DNA from: Vesta saturnalis
Taxonomy: Eukaryota > Arthropoda > Insecta > Coleoptera > Lampyridae
Direction of reading: 5' to 3'
DNA length: 64,000 bases
NCBI GenBank assembly: GCA_036346205.1
Contig: JARFJB010002193.1
Coordinates: 162,001-226,000 of the forward strand
This document shows positions 1-11,699 of this stretch, one piece after another. The translations under genes were made by a program, and so were the position numbers. Within the stretch, counting starts at the first letter, position 1; each line of letters begins with the position of its first letter. The notes under the pieces are model-generated. The model ran no database searches. It was not told the origin of the DNA and saw only the letters and a list, made by a program, of their open reading frames with translations.

Positions 1-11
1 AATTTCTTGAT

Positions 12-1070
12 AGTAGAACACGGACACCATCCCCTCCACTTTTTTTTGTAACGTCACAAGCCCCACCCACTGGGACATCTTCCACATTTTTACCTTGACG
101 CCCACGTGGAGGTCGCATTTTTGTTGTGAGATTTGAATTTGTATTCTAATAACGGGGCCCTAGTCTTGTAAGGTTGATATAGAATGTCGAAACTTGCTCT
201 TGGGCTCCCTCCCCCCACCCCCCCGTCATAAAAATTGTATTCTAATAATAGGAAAGAATAATCAATAAATAAGGCATGTAAAGATGATGAAAAGTGTTTT
301 TCATAATAAAAAGAAGTTATTTAATCTGTGTTTATTATTATTAATACTTATTAGGGCCAATTTTGATTTTTTTATCAGATATTTCAAGGATATAAAAACC
401 CAGTCATAGACCTTAAACATATCGAATATATTGGATGCAATCTAGAAAGCTGAATTTAAGCGTTAGCTCAAATTTTTTCAATATCTGAGGTTAACATGTA
501 TTTATGCTCATTAATTAATTAATTTCTATCTAACATAAATTTAAATACCATTCAGACAAGGATAATTGTTTTGTTTTTACAATGTGGTTAATTTTTCGTA
601 ACGCGTTTATTATTATAAAAGAGTCTGCATAACTGTTATTAAAATTATTACAGGTAGCGTGAGATTAATAATTAAATATGAATGAAACGATTAAACCGTA
701 TTATTTATAGAAGCAGATGGCCTTGGTATTAACTATTTTTGTTATACAATGTGCTTTATTTTTCGTAGCGCGTTTTATTATGCAATACATTGCATAATTG
801 TTACTAAATTATTACAGATAGCGTGAGACTAAAAATTAAATACGAATGAAATGATTAAACCATATAATTGATAGAAGCAGCAGATGGCCTTGGTTCTTTT
901 TAAAGCTAACAAAGTGTTTATGTCTAACATGAATTTTAAATGTCATTCTGCAGGGGATAACTGTTTTTGTTGTTACAAAGTAGTTTATTTTTCGTAACGC
1001 GTTTATTACTATAAAAGATATAGCATGATTGTTATTAAAATTATTATATTTCTTTTAAGTTCCATTTGGT
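12..1070 (+). mobile_element. Polinton/Maverick-like terminal fragment
   Basis: The sequence from 12 (AGTAGAACACGGACACCATC) resembles the left terminus of the better preserved Polinton at 35915 and a third terminus at 16635. All three start AGTAG, run into a GTGACGTCAC-like segment, then CCCACGTG. The subterminal phrase TTGAATTTGTATTCTAATAA with CTTGTAAG near 130-175 also occurs in the 35915 element at about 36490-36660. The phrase near 300-360 ending TTATTAGGGCC matches 16750-16800. No protein-coding part is recognisable. The inner limit near 1070 is inferred from repeat homology, and the other end is not in view. Confidence 0.6.
575..1070. repeat. Tandem repeat, ~170-230 bp unit, three copies
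   Basis: Three diverged units share anchors TTTTTCGTAACGCGTTT (about 591, 758, 986), a following GCATAA(C/T)TGTTATTAAAATTATTA, then in the first two a GATAGCGTGAGA segment and AGAAGCAGATGGCCTTGGT. The third copy is displaced by a short insertion at about 900-955. The TTGTTATTAAAATTATT core recurs at 16830 and 33995, so it is probably part of the Polinton subterminal region. Confidence 0.75.
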
Positions 1071-1366
1071 TGTGGCCTTGCCTATATACGAATTTACAGC
1101 ATGAGTTAAAAAAAAGTAATTTCACCTCGAAACCAACAAATCTTCAATGGCCATACAAAATTACTCTTAAATGATTTGAACCTTGAGGCTGTAAAATTTT
1201 ATCTATATGATAAACTGTTTTATGGAATTTAATTATATTATTAAACAGTTATACAACGTCATTAATATGAATTGGAAAGTGGCAATCACCCATTGATATG
1301 GTGTTAAAATAATGTGTTTAAATATTTTTTAGAATTTTGCTGTTGCAAAATACATTAAGGTCTACA

Positions 1367-1558
1367 CTAAATATTAGTCGAAATAGCAATAATTTCTACC
1401 CTGCGGCCTTCAGTCAAGTCGGCTTGGTTAATCTCCAATAAGTCGAACGGTTTCTTATTCAATGTATTAACATGATACATGCATCTCCCTGCGCGATACG
1501 CAATTTCAAAATTAAAGTCTTGTACTTCGAGCCACCATCTCGCCACTCGTGGTATCAA
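1367..1558 (-). pseudogene. Ty3/gypsy RNase H C-terminal fragment
   Basis: The minus-strand translation contains RVARWWLEVQDFNFEIAYRA followed by HVNTLNKKP. This is the usual end of a Ty3/gypsy RNase H domain (RxARWWLxLQxFxFxIxYRxG, then HVDALSR). The catalytic part of RNase H is missing: this piece directly abuts, and in another frame overlaps, the reverse transcriptase fragment at 1512-1847, so a deletion of several hundred bases removed the RNase H core. No integrase follows downstream. Confidence 0.8.
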
Positions 1559-2200
1559 GTCCCTTTTTGAGAATTCTGTTCTTAAAGAAACGACATTTTT
1601 CTAACTTCAATGTTAGATGGTTCTTACGAAAAGCTTCCAGCACCTGACGCAATCGGTCCAGTCCGTCCCTAGGATTTGGGCACGGTATGATCACATCGTC
1701 AATATACGTAAAAGCGATAGACATTTTTAAAGACTCCAAAACGTTGTTCACAACCCTCTGAAAAACTGCTGGCGCATTTGAAAGACCAAATGGCATTTTT
1801 AGAAACTCCAGATGATCATCCGCTATGACAAACGCGGTTTTAGGCACTGACCCTTCCGCAACCCCGAAGCCGAATCAAGGGTTTTAAAACATTGATGGCC
1901 CCCTAACTTGTCTAATTGTTCCTCAATCAGCGGTATCGGGTATTTGTCCTTTACTGCATTTAAACATCTATAATTAACACATTCGATAGTCGTCAGTCTT
2001 CTTTACCAAAAGAACCGGACTTACATAGGGCGTCTGAGATGGTCGAACTATACCGTTAGCTAATAGCTCATCGATTATACCACGTAAAATCTCTTTCTCT
2101 TTCAGCGGCATTCCGTATGCTCTATACGCGACGGGTTCTTCGGTAACACATTTAATGTTTTTTGGTCGCAGTTGTCTTACCTAAGTCCGCCATCCAATAG
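1512..2200 (-). pseudogene. Ty3/gypsy reverse transcriptase, broken
   Basis: The open stretch 1512-1847 reads FLKMPFGLSNAPAVFQRVVN, then the catalytic FTYIDDVI (a YxDD box), then LRKNHLTL-type and KLEKCRFF motifs. These are the palm and thumb of a gypsy-type reverse transcriptase. Upstream on the minus strand (about 1990-2095), in other frames, is the N-terminal GIVRPSQTPYVSPVLLVKK motif, so the gene is split by frameshifts. The C-terminal side is cut off at the residue following RFFKNR and fused to the RNase H tail. It belongs to the same relic as the gag fragments at 2614-3204. Confidence 0.85.
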
Positions 2201-2613
2201 AAATGCAGTCTCGTTATATATCAACGATACGTTACACTGTTCTTTACGTCCGCATCTACATTGCTGAACACAGGATGGGCCTGAGTTTTCGTACGGCAGA
2301 TACATTCGTGATTTCTGGTCGTTTTCATAATGGATTCCCTAATTAAACTTGACGTACTACCTATATCGATAAAAACAGTTCACTTTTCTATGATTAATAA
2401 TGGCGTACTTTAGGTAAGGATTTTCAAACCGCTGTACTGTATGTTGCTTCATTGACATCATGATTAGAAGATGTCTTCGGCTGGTTGGTACTGACATTCC
2501 GTTTAAATATCCCACTCCCAGCAGGACAATTGGATAATACGCTTGTAGGATGATTCATAAATCTTACCAAGGTTTGAGCACCAGCCTCTTATCTGGGACA
2601 CATCTCAACGTAC

Positions 2614-3204
2614 TCAAGAAGCATACAATTTATTGGTTTCTTGGAAATTGGGTGATCTAACTGACCTAGAAACATCCTCGTTTGGCATTCCACCAATTAC
2701 AGCGTCAACAACATACGGTTCAGGTATATGCACATTGAGTAACTTCAATTTAGCTAGTTTACCAAAACAGAACTCACCCAAATCTTGTCCAGGAGCAGCC
2801 TGATAATTCGCCGCATAGATCAACAACTTAGATAACGGAGGTTATTTACGAAATTGCTAAGTCAGATCCTCTCTGAGATACCGCCATTTTACATTTAAAT
2901 ATTGATGACTATCATACCAGCGTCTGGCCATTCCACGAAGTCGATTCGCAACAATCTTTGCTACCACTTTATCGGGCCACTCATAAGTACCTGCGACATC
3001 GTCTACTCGCGTTTCGTCACAACTGGACACACCGGATTTTGATGCACTGTTTCCTATTTTTGCTAGGCGCTTATTTAAACTTTTCCCTTGACGCAGCGCA
3101 TCATCAGAAGACGTGGAAGTTGACGAACTGGATAATGAACTACACCGACGCTTTTGCTTTTTACCTGTATGGTTTGTTTTAACGAGCGACTCATAATCAC
3201 ACAA
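2614..3204 (-). pseudogene. Ty3/gypsy gag fragments
   Basis: Two minus-strand open pieces, 2857-3204 and 2614-2826, look like successive parts of an insect gypsy Gag. The first has a Ser/Thr-rich N-terminus, then AKIVANRLRGMARRWYDSHQ, the alpha-helical core with the conserved W. The second has FGKLAKLKLLNVHIPEPYVV and VIGGMP, a common end of the capsid-like domain before the zinc knuckle. No CCHC knuckle is intact. About 2230-2460 should be the protease region but no DSG/DTG is clear. Order and strand fit one gag-pol relic with RT and RNase H downstream. Confidence 0.7.
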
Positions 3205-5030
3205 TTATGTACGCACTAATCAATGCAATCGGATCACGAATGCACGCTAAAAATGTCAACCTTAATTAAAACAGCACTTAGGTAATCACACTTCTGATTT
3301 TTAAGAGATAAAATAATAAAACGGCACTTCTTACTCAAAATTTAATCCATAAATGAATCTGTATTACATGCATCGCGTATATTAACCAACTGAATCCGTT
3401 ATTCATCTTCTCCTAATTAAGCAAAGCCGTGTACGTGAACCAACTCAATCCCTTATTCATCTTTTCCCTAATTAAGCAAAGTCAAAATTCCGTTAGTAAA
3501 CTAAACATATTTAACATACATATCTTAAGTATATCATGTTACTAGCAGGCACGCTATTCAGATAACAATAGTGCCATTGTTATTTCTACACTCATTATAT
3601 ACGATTACATAAATGGGGTAATAACCTTATAATTACTAGTTCTAATTTATTGACTACAACATTTTACTGAACATTAAGGAAGAAAAACCAATATAAATTT
3701 TACAGTATCTTCTCGTATTTCGGCAGAAAATGAAATTATATGTCCTATTTTGTGAGAAAAATAACGCTTTCCATAGTGCACACCTTGACCGATCTGTAAA
3801 AAACGATTAAAAAAATTAGAAGTAAGAGCAGAAAAGAACAAATGTCTAACTTAGCTTCCCTAGTAGATGAGACTCTTGTGCCTATGGCCGCCTTGTACAC
3901 TGACTAAAATCTACCTAGATCTATTTCGATTGTGCTAAAATCACATTTTACGTTTGGCAACAATGTACTTGTTATAAGTTGTGTTAGCCGAGTCTAATAT
4001 GGCGCTTGCGCAATTTAGAACTACCTGTGTGATAATGCTCGTCGAATTTAAATATTTTGTGCCAAATCTAGAGTGAAATAAATATAAATGTAAGTATATT
4101 TGCCCACTTTTATTGCTTAGTTACATTATTCCAGGTATCTAAAACCGATATAAGTTTAGACCCTAGTCCAGTTGGCGGTTCTGCGTTACAGACTCGGCAG
4201 TTTTCTTTCAGTGTTAATTTTAATTTGTATAATATTGAGTAAAAAGCAAAACCTTTTTTTATAGTTCAAATAAAAAATCATTTACGTATCTTCAGTGGCG
4301 CACCCAGAAAATATTTTTTTAATCCATCGACTCTCTCAATCGGCCCAAAGAAAAACCCAAATTGATGTGTAAAATAGCTTTATTTACCTAGAACACAAAA
4401 TAATTGGCAGTTGAGCGTGCGTCCCCCACCTCTACTATCTACCTTTAAAAAACAAAAGTTGGTATCATTCACAACCATAAGCTACCAAAGGTACAAGACG
4501 TAGAGGTTAGAGATACAAGACCGTATTGTGTCTTTGACATTTTGCAGGTATTTAATTCCTTGTATTTAAAAATGTTGACATAAACTTTTTAAATTATCGT
4601 TGCGACAATTAATGGCAGCTTGAAAACTCTTTTCATGGTTAATTGATAATGTTAAAAAAAATTTTTATAAAAAAATTCGGCTAAACGAAAATTAGAGGCC
4701 AGAGGTACAAGAATCTCCCCTTCCATAACACGTACAAAATAGTAATTCACTGTTTCTTATCCTAACTATGCAACAAAAATTTATTAAAAAAAACAGTAAA
4801 CAATTTTAAACCTAAGGCCGTGCAGTGCGTGAACGATATCGTAAGGTCGTGTATCTGCGTGAGCACAATATAGCTTCCCTACTAGACCACATACCCTTGT
4901 TGTGCAAAGTACACCAGAATTTCCAAAATTAGGAACGTGTACCACGAAAAATAGAAATCTTATCCAAAATTTACGTTTACCCATAATAAATACAGCAAAA
5001 TAGAATCCCTGGATAATCGAGTTTTGATTA
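3205..5030. other. No gene seen; small repeat and possible solo LTR
   Basis: AT-rich, no convincing coding sequence. A ~53-bp direct duplication lies at about 3384-3487 (AACCAACT.AATC..TTATTCATCTT with CTAATTAAGCAAAG). A short block starting TGTTAGCC at 3982 and ending GTTACA near 4127, with an AAATAAATATAAATG signal, could be a solo LTR-like fragment, but no second copy is in the window. The 5' LTR of the gypsy relic, expected right of 3204 on the minus strand, was not identified. Confidence 0.4.
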
Positions 5031-6755
5031 GCAATGGGGGTACCTAGATGACCAAGAGCCAAATTATATGTTGGTCAGCAGATTGCCTCAATGACCAAGA
5101 GCTAAATTTTGCCCAAAATCTATGTTGATAGACTGATTTCGCCGGAAAAATAGATTCTGTCATGACCAATAGCTAAGTTCTATGGTCCATGAGTGTTGGC
5201 AAGCATTTGTGCTGAAGGTTGTTCATAATCCATATTTAGTAGAGTAGCATTAAAGAGCGAGAATAGTGAAAACAATTTTAATCAGGAACCACCGACGTTC
5301 GTAATGTATGTGGTCAGGGCGGAAGTCCTTAGATACAGAATATCTTATTCAACGTGTTCATCAAGCTGAGTATGGAACCTGGGTACAGTTCCAAAAAACA
5401 GAAAAATCAATGCATTTGATGCATAGCCACGCCTAAACTAATTTCTTCCCTATAATATGCGCAATCCACTGCAATCCTTCGATTTATATGTTAACTCTTT
5501 ACAGGAGCTACATACAAAGACCGATGGGCTTAAGATAACGAAATTTAGTTTTTTTGGATTAAATTTCTATACACTAACCTAGAAATATCAATAAAAACTG
5601 CAAAAATAAAAAAAGATGATTCCCTCCACAGTGCACACCGTGACTGTATACTAAAGCATTCTACAAAAAAGCTAGTATAAATATTTAATTGGAAGGCCGT
5701 AAGGTCCATGCAGTTTTGATTACAGTTACGAAAAACAGCGAATGATTTTATCAAAAAATTTTGTAAAAAAGCAATGAAAAGAGTTGCCCGAAATCTGTAT
5801 TTTTGCGGAGCCGGACATAGGCGCGCGGCCGAAAGACAGCGACCGAAAGGCTAGGCCAGACGCGAGCGACATAGGTGAATGGACGAATAGACGAGGGCCC
5901 ATACTGGTGTACACCGCACAGGCGCGAGCTTCATAAGTACAGTCTAGGAAGGCGTAGAACCATATGGGTGCGGTACAGTTCTTATGGAGGGGTAAATAAC
6001 TTGTCCACCATACTATATTTTACAACTTGCGTTGATGCGCTGCTATACTCAAAAACTACATTGCGTAGACAGATTTTGTGTTAATTGGATTTTTTAAGAA
6101 GAAAGAACACTGGGGCCGCTTTTTCCCTGTCTGTGGCAGAATCTTTAAAGTTCGGCAGGGACGCATATTTGGTTTTCTTTAACTTGCAACAACTTCAAAA
6201 CTACATGCAGGGGAAAAGATTGATTATTTTTTCTTGAATTCCAATCTGAGTGGGTGTTGACGGCATCAACTACGAAGGTTATTAACTCTGTATACTTACA
6301 AACACCCAAACCGGACAGAAATTTTGGGAGCTTCTATATCTTTGCACTGCGTCAAAGAACGTATCGTGTCAGTTCCTTGACGCAATTCCTTTTATTATTG
6401 AATGGAGATTGGGGTTTCTAACCAGCCAAATCCACCCATAAACATCGAAGATATGAGTAAGCTTATCAATATCCATACGACATACGAATAAACTTTCTTA
6501 GAAAAGGTTGTACAGTAGTAAAAAGTAAGACACTTATACTAGTTTTTCTGTAAAGCTTCCGATATCCACAAATCTCCAAAAAAAAGAACAAACTCAAACT
6601 CCTGTAGCTTTCTGATCTGTGGAAAAATTTATGCACCAATTTCTTTGGAGTAGCTGAATTTAGATTCACTGAATTAAAGTTTTGTGCCTTATGAGCGTCT
6701 GTCAACATTTGGGATGAATGTTGCCCAAAATGTATATTTCCACACCAATTTAGTT

Positions 6756-6825
6756 GAAGTCGTGGCAAAAGGGATTCTCTCGATGACTAAAAGCCAAGTC
6801 CAGTGGTTCATGTGTGGCGATCATC
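6756..6825 (+). repeat. Left arm of a perfect 70-bp inverted repeat
   Basis: This 70-base segment of the 118-bp tandem repeat (starting GAAGTCGTGGCAAAAGGGAT) is reproduced exactly in inverse orientation at 7368-7437. Neighbouring tandem-repeat units differ from each other at many positions, so the perfect identity marks a recent copying event. Confidence 0.95.
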
Positions 6826-7285
6826 ATTTGGGTCGCATTTTGTCCAAAATCTATGTTGATACATGGATTTCGTGATGAACGCGGCGAAATGGATTGCCTT
6901 GTGACCAATAGGTAAGTTTGGCCTGGATGTTGTCTAAACTATATATTTATACACCGATTTATTTGGAGTCATTGTACAGTGGATGATCAAGAACTAAATT
7001 TTGTTTCCATCAGTGTTTGCCAGCACTTGGAATAAATGCTGCTCAAAATATATATTTTCACACCAATTTTGTTGAGGTTGCGGCAAAAGGGATAATTTCG
7101 ATAACCAAAAGGCAAATTCTCTGGTCCATGAGTGTTAGGCGTCATTTTTGTTACATGTTGCCCAAAATCTATGTTGACAAAACAATTTTGTCATGGACGC
7201 TGAAAAATGGATTGTCTCAATGACCAATTGATAAATTATGTGACGCGTGAGTGTTGATCAGGATTTTCGACGAATGTTGCCTTAA

Positions 7286-7953
7286 CTCCTTCGCGCCGGT
7301 AATGCTCACCTATGCATCATGCGCGACTGTGTTCTACAACCAGATAATGCATATGGGTGATACTGGTGATGATCGCCACACATGAACCACTGGACTTGGC
7401 TTTTAGTCATCGAGAGAATCCCTTTTGCCACGACTTCTGTTATACGGTGTATCAGACTTCCATACGATTTTAAATGCGTTTTATGCTATTCCGGATACCG
7501 CTTATTTATGTTTAGCAATTTACAGACTTTAGTAGTAGGGTACAACTCCGCCCATTTAGAGTGTGCGGATAGCACTGTGACTTGCAATCTGAATTTTATT
7601 TTGTTCTGTCTGTGATAAACCTCTTTGTTCCAAAGAACACTTTGGTTACATCATAAGTAAACAGTAGTTTAGTGGTTATAAGCACAATGTTTAGATTTAG
7701 TTAGAGTATGTTCAACATTTTGCTTTTTAATTTGTTTTTGTTTTCTGTTTACAAGAATTTATGTTTGGTTTAATAAATTACAGTTTAAAAAGTAATATTG
7801 GTTTTATTTTCTCATGTTTTATTTCGTAATTGTTAAAATTGTAATGCTTATTGACCTAAAATGACTCTCCCGCGTAGATCGAGGTTAACGCGCGCTCTCG
7901 CGTAGATCTAGATATAGCGCGCGCTTGGCGAAAATACACTCGGCGCGAAGGGG
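7286..7953. mobile_element. piggyBac-like MITE
   Basis: The 13-bp termini are CTCCTTCGCGCCG (7286-7298) and the inverse of CCCCTTCGCGCCG (7941-7953), one mismatch apart. The left flank is TTAA (7282-7285) and the right flank TAAA, a near match to the TTAA duplication of piggyBac elements. At 668 bp with no transposase reading frame, it is a non-autonomous copy. It interrupts the 118-bp tandem repeat. Its right interior is rich in CGCG (GCGTAGATCGAGGTTAACGC, then a similar repeat), like piggyBac subterminal repeats. It also carries the inverted 70-bp copy of flanking repeat. Confidence 0.6.
7368..7437 (-). repeat. Right arm of the perfect 70-bp inverted repeat
   Basis: Exact reverse complement of 6756-6825, lying inside the piggyBac-like MITE. 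The loop between the arms is 542 bases. Confidence 0.95.
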
Positions 7954-8100
7954 TAAATATCTATTAACACCCATGGCATTGGGGTCGCGGAAAAATGTCA
8001 GCATTTTTGCAATTTTTCCCCAAATCTATTTATATACATCAATTTCGTTATAGTCGCGAAAATGGATTGCTTCTTGATGGCCAAGAGCTAACAATAGGTA

Positions 8101-9425
8101 CTAGGAGTATTTGGCGGTAGCGTTTGATTTATACGGAAGGTGTCGTTCATGACAATAAGAGAAGGTCATGTGATACGCTTTACGGATTTTTAGTGTAACT
8201 TTTATTACACACATGGAAAAAAAACATAAATAGCAATGGGTACTGTTTAAACCGTTTACCTAACAAAATTAGTTTTTATTCAAAATAATTACAAATATTT
8301 ACTAAATTTATCAAAGACATGATACTAAACTGGTTTTCAACGATTAACTTATCTCTAATCGATGCAATTATGTGAGCACTACAATATTAGTTCATCATGT
8401 AATTGGGAGATATACCGCGAACAAATTCCATCATATTTCTACTATAATAGTTAGTGACCATATTCCTTAATCGCCTGTCTGCTTCTATATATTTACGTCT
8501 TTTCTCCAGCAATCAATTTTTCTTTAGAAATACACATCTTCCACATCGAATCTTCTTTAAATTATGGATAAAAATCCAATTCGTAGGGTGGTTTGTTGAC
8601 AACTCCATTTATAGTCCTCTATGTCCGGCTTTGGCGTAGTTGTTGGTTCTGTCATTGTCAGTTAGTACACAATAGCGAACAGACCACATATCGGGAGGAA
8701 AAATTGCAGGTCGTCTTCCGTTTCCTCTGCGATTTTGAAGGTCTCGCACGAATCCTCGAACCTTTGCAATAATGGCTCAAATTCTTGCAGTAACTCAGTG
8801 TATAAGTGCTCGACGGCGTAGTCCAAGTAATTCATTGGAACAACGGGACTCTAGTTAAATTGGGCTTCATTGTTATATCTTCCCAGTAAATGTAACTTGC
8901 ACAAATGTTTCCGCATGTTTTTAACTAAATGAAAAAACAACGTAAGATGTCGGCGTTTGGTTATGATTCCCTAAAAGTTTACCGCTTCCAATTAAAAATC
9001 GCATGAGGATTTAAACGAGGTTCGACTGTTTTTAACACTTCAATCAGTTGGTTTATTAGGTAACAGGTCATACGTCACAGGATAAACTACTCAATTGTTA
9101 AAAAAATCGATGAAATTCAAATTTGACGTAAACATTTAAGTCTTAAACCAGTGGTTTTTGATCATGGTGAAACTATGGGATTAGAAGAGGGATCGATTTT
9201 ATTTCCTTTCGTTCGCATAAAACTTGAAAAAAGATTTTATCTAAATCTATTTTATAAAATTGACTAAAATATAACTGATGGGAAAAGTTTTCGAGTCAGC
9301 CGGCTCAAATGTTTAGTTGCTAAAATGAATTAAGTGGAATTGTAAAACTTCATTTGATCGTAAAAATCACTTAAAGGTAGTTAAAACCTAAAATAACCTA
9401 AAATTGTTTATAAATAAATATTATT
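8101..9425. other. No gene recognised; one short open frame
   Basis: AT-rich sequence with no family I recognise, apart from the small minus-strand open frame at 8662-8835 listed separately. The GC content is slightly higher between 8580 and 8900. Confidence 0.4.
8662..8835 (-). CDS. 57-residue open frame, unknown
   Basis: A minus-strand ATG at 8835 opens a 57-residue frame ending in TAA at 8662-8664. It starts MNYLDYAVEHLYTELL and is acidic (TFKIAEETEDDLQFF). The composition looks more protein-like than the surrounding AT-rich frames. A second stretch downstream on the same strand (about 8400-8650) contains PDIEDYKWSCQQTTL, vaguely like the start of a Myb/SANT or MADF-type DNA-binding domain. 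I do not recognise either piece. It may be a decayed transposon accessory gene, a host exon or chance. Confidence 0.2.
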   Translation of the reverse strand: MNYLDYAVEHLYTELLQEFEPLLQRFEDSCETFKIAEETEDDLQFFLPICGLFAIVY

Positions 9426-9429
9426 GATG

Positions 9430-10170
9430 TGACAGATCTCACAAATAATGATTTTGGGTATCTTTGTAGTCAAATAATGGGTAATACTCTAAAATTATAA
9501 AGTTCCTCATATCCCATCGAGTAAATATGTTTCGCCACTTCCCCAATTGGCGTATAATTAAGATTTTGTTGGCACATGTGAGCCCAAAGGATGAACACAG
9601 CACTAAAACCATAAAATATTGTTCTTCTTTATACAGGCAATGTGTTTAGCCGTTTTTCTCAAACAAATTCGCATATATAGTTTTTGAGCATATTCTATCT
9701 CCAATAATGACCAGATTCCTAAAATCACAAAAATTCGTTCTTGCCAGTAAGGACATTGTGTTTGGCCGTGTATAAGTATAAGTTTTTGGGTATAGTTAGC
9801 CCCCCAAATGATGGTCAACTTTCTAAAACCGTCAAAATTTGTGTCTGGTTATCGAGAACGTTTCCCCAACAAAGCTGACCTATAAATAAAGCTTTCGGGC
9901 ATCTTTGACTTCAAATGATGACCAACGTTTGAAAACCACGAAATTTCGTTCTTGTTTATCGAGGCCATAATGACCAACCCCTAAAACCATTAAAGTTCAT
10001 TCTTGCCTATCGAGGAAATGCGTTTCGTGGTTTCCCTAACAAAATTGGTATATAAATAAAGTTTTTGGGTATCTTTGGCCCAAAATAATAACCAACTCAA
10101 TAAGAGTATGAAATTTCATTCTTAGCCATCAAGACAATGCGTTTTGGATATTTCTGTTCCCAAATGATTA
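9430..10170. repeat. Divergent ~130-bp tandem repeat
   Basis: About five to six diverged units share AAAATTCGTTCTTGCCTATCGAGG, then AATGCGTTT-GG, AACAAAATTGGxATATAAATA, AAGTTTTTGGGTATCTTTGG, CCCAAATGATGACCAAC and TCTAAAACC. Clear copies lie near 9580-9700, 9700-9835, 9835-9960, 9960-10100 and 10100-10180. The unit is distinct from the 118-bp repeat to the left. No coding function is seen. Confidence 0.75.
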
Positions 10171-10860
10171 GAAACATATCCAAAACTTATCAATAGTGAC
10201 GAAATTAAAGTTTTTCCAATACGATGTCTAAAATGCGCAATTCTACAAAATGTAACTCAGAAATTTAGCTTTCGTCGATTTGATCATGAGGTTTTTTTGG
10301 ACTAACGTATTAGCTTCTTTGAACAAATCGGTAAACCTTTTTTTTAAGAAACTCTCACTTTTCACCCAGGGTTCCACCAAAATTTTATAAAAATCGGTCA
10401 AGACGTTTCGCATACATTCACACGTACGGACGAACCTAAGGCTAAATCCTTCGTTACTTGTTTTTTAAATCCAGTTGATACAAATGAAAAATGATAAATT
10501 CTCAACAATTCCTAGAATACGTCTAATGTAAAAATTCTCTCATTCTATTGTTATTTTAACTTTTCTTTGTTTCAAATCGGCAATAACAACTACTGATCAA
10601 TTTATAATAACTCCTTTTAGATCATACATTTTTGGGTACTGGTCGTTGATTTTAATCTTATTGTCAATTGGTAACTTTCCGATTACAACTCATGTATTCT
10701 CATAAAATAAACTATATTACTGATGCACTACACATTTTGCAGCTTAGTCGAAATGTAAGAACGAGTTCTTAGTGAAGCGACACCTTTAGCTCTGCGTAAG
10801 GCAAATTAACCCTCAAATCCTACTTGATTTACCTTTACGTGTATTAAGTAGGTATAATGT
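10171..10860. other. No gene; TE-tail-like phrase
   Basis: At about 10375-10440 the text CCAAAATTTTATAAAAATCG GTCAAGACGTTTCGCATACA (split here) followed by TTCACACGTACGGAC resembles a phrase often found near the 3' ends of insect retroelements (AAAATCGGTCxAGxxGTTTC). The rest is AT-rich without recognisable content. Confidence 0.3.
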
Positions 10861-10929
10861 GTTTTTATATTATTAATACACTAACAACCCGTCCTATGAA
10901 AGGTTGATTAAAGTCGTTATTACTAGATT

Positions 10930-11640
10930 TACTATAATAAGCATGTGATCGGAAAATTTTGGGCGATTTATAATGTCTCGTGCAGAGACACAAAAAGATG
11001 GTAATCACTTTGTGAAGTATCAGGAGAATATGGAGGGTGGAGTAAGGTTTCCCAGCCAAATTCCTAAATTTTTTCCCTGGTGAATCTTGTGGTATGCGGT
11101 TTGGCGTTATCCTGTACGAATAGCACTTTCTTCCGATTCACTAAAGAAGGCTGTTTTTTGATGAGTGCTGCTTACACTCGCTGTTCACAATAGAAATTCA
11201 CCGTGATAGTTTAACCCCTTTCCAAAAATTCGTAATGGCTTATTCTGGTCGCCGCCCAACAAACACACAATAAAGTTTTGTTTGGGTGAAACGAAACTTT
11301 ATTAGTGTGTGGTATCGAATCAGTAGGCGACAACCAATGATACGAACACGTAGACTTGGAGTATATTATCCACTTTTCAACGCAGGTTAATAACCGATCA
11401 AGGAATGGTTCATTATGGTTGCGTAAAATGTTTTCCGAGCAAACGGTAAGACGACTTAATTTGTTATCGTTTGATAATTCTTGTGGGAGCCAATGGCGTA
11501 ACCTCCACTTCTTTCCAAGCTTTAGGCACGTTATACTGGAATTTGTCTCCACAACCTGTTGGAGATCGTCGTTGTTTATGATCTTCGGTCTCACATACTG
11601 TGGTTCAACGGTCAAGCTGAAATCTCCCAAAGTACTACAG
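10930..11640 (-). pseudogene. mariner transposase, decayed (DD34D type)
   Basis: Minus-strand pieces in order match the mariner family. They include KLSRLTVCSENILRNHNEPF and LDRLLTCVEKWIIYS (usually TGDEKWI, so the first catalytic Asp is lost), HPNKTLLCVCWAA (for LCVWWD), ISHYEFLERG and then VQDNAKPHTTRFTR with the second Asp. After that comes PPYSPDTSQSDYHLFVSL (third Asp in SPD). The 11211-11630 frame is open for 139 codons and the rest lies in other frames. The N-terminal helix-turn-helix region and both inverted repeats are not recognisable. It differs from the long-TIR mariner-like group seen elsewhere in the window. Confidence 0.85.
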
Positions 11641-11699
11641 TACCCATCCCAGGATCGCCAGTGTTTTTTTGTTTATCGCTAGAATAGTCGAATAACAAA

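Larger units (their letters stand above)
5031..8100. repeat. Divergent ~118-bp tandem repeat, interrupted
   Basis: Units contain ATGACCAAGAGCTAAATT, TGGTCCATGAGTGTTGGC, TTGCCCAAAATCTATGTTGA, then ACACCAATTTxGTTGAAGTCG and GCAAAATGGATTG. They are visible at about 5031-5230 (two to three units), 6690-7285 (about five units; anchors near 6780, 6895, 6981, 7097, 7218) and 7975-8100 (one unit). The gap 5231-6690 holds no recognisable gene, and 7286-7953 is an inserted MITE. Open frames in this stretch reflect the repeat and are not genes. Confidence 0.7.

Noticed and set aside
3982..4127. Possible short solo LTR (TGTTAGCC to GTTACA)
   Set aside because: No partner copy, no target duplication, and too short for the neighbouring gypsy relic; kept only as a note.
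11356..11682. 108-codon plus-strand frame
   Set aside because: Antisense shadow of the mariner transposase encoded on the minus strand.
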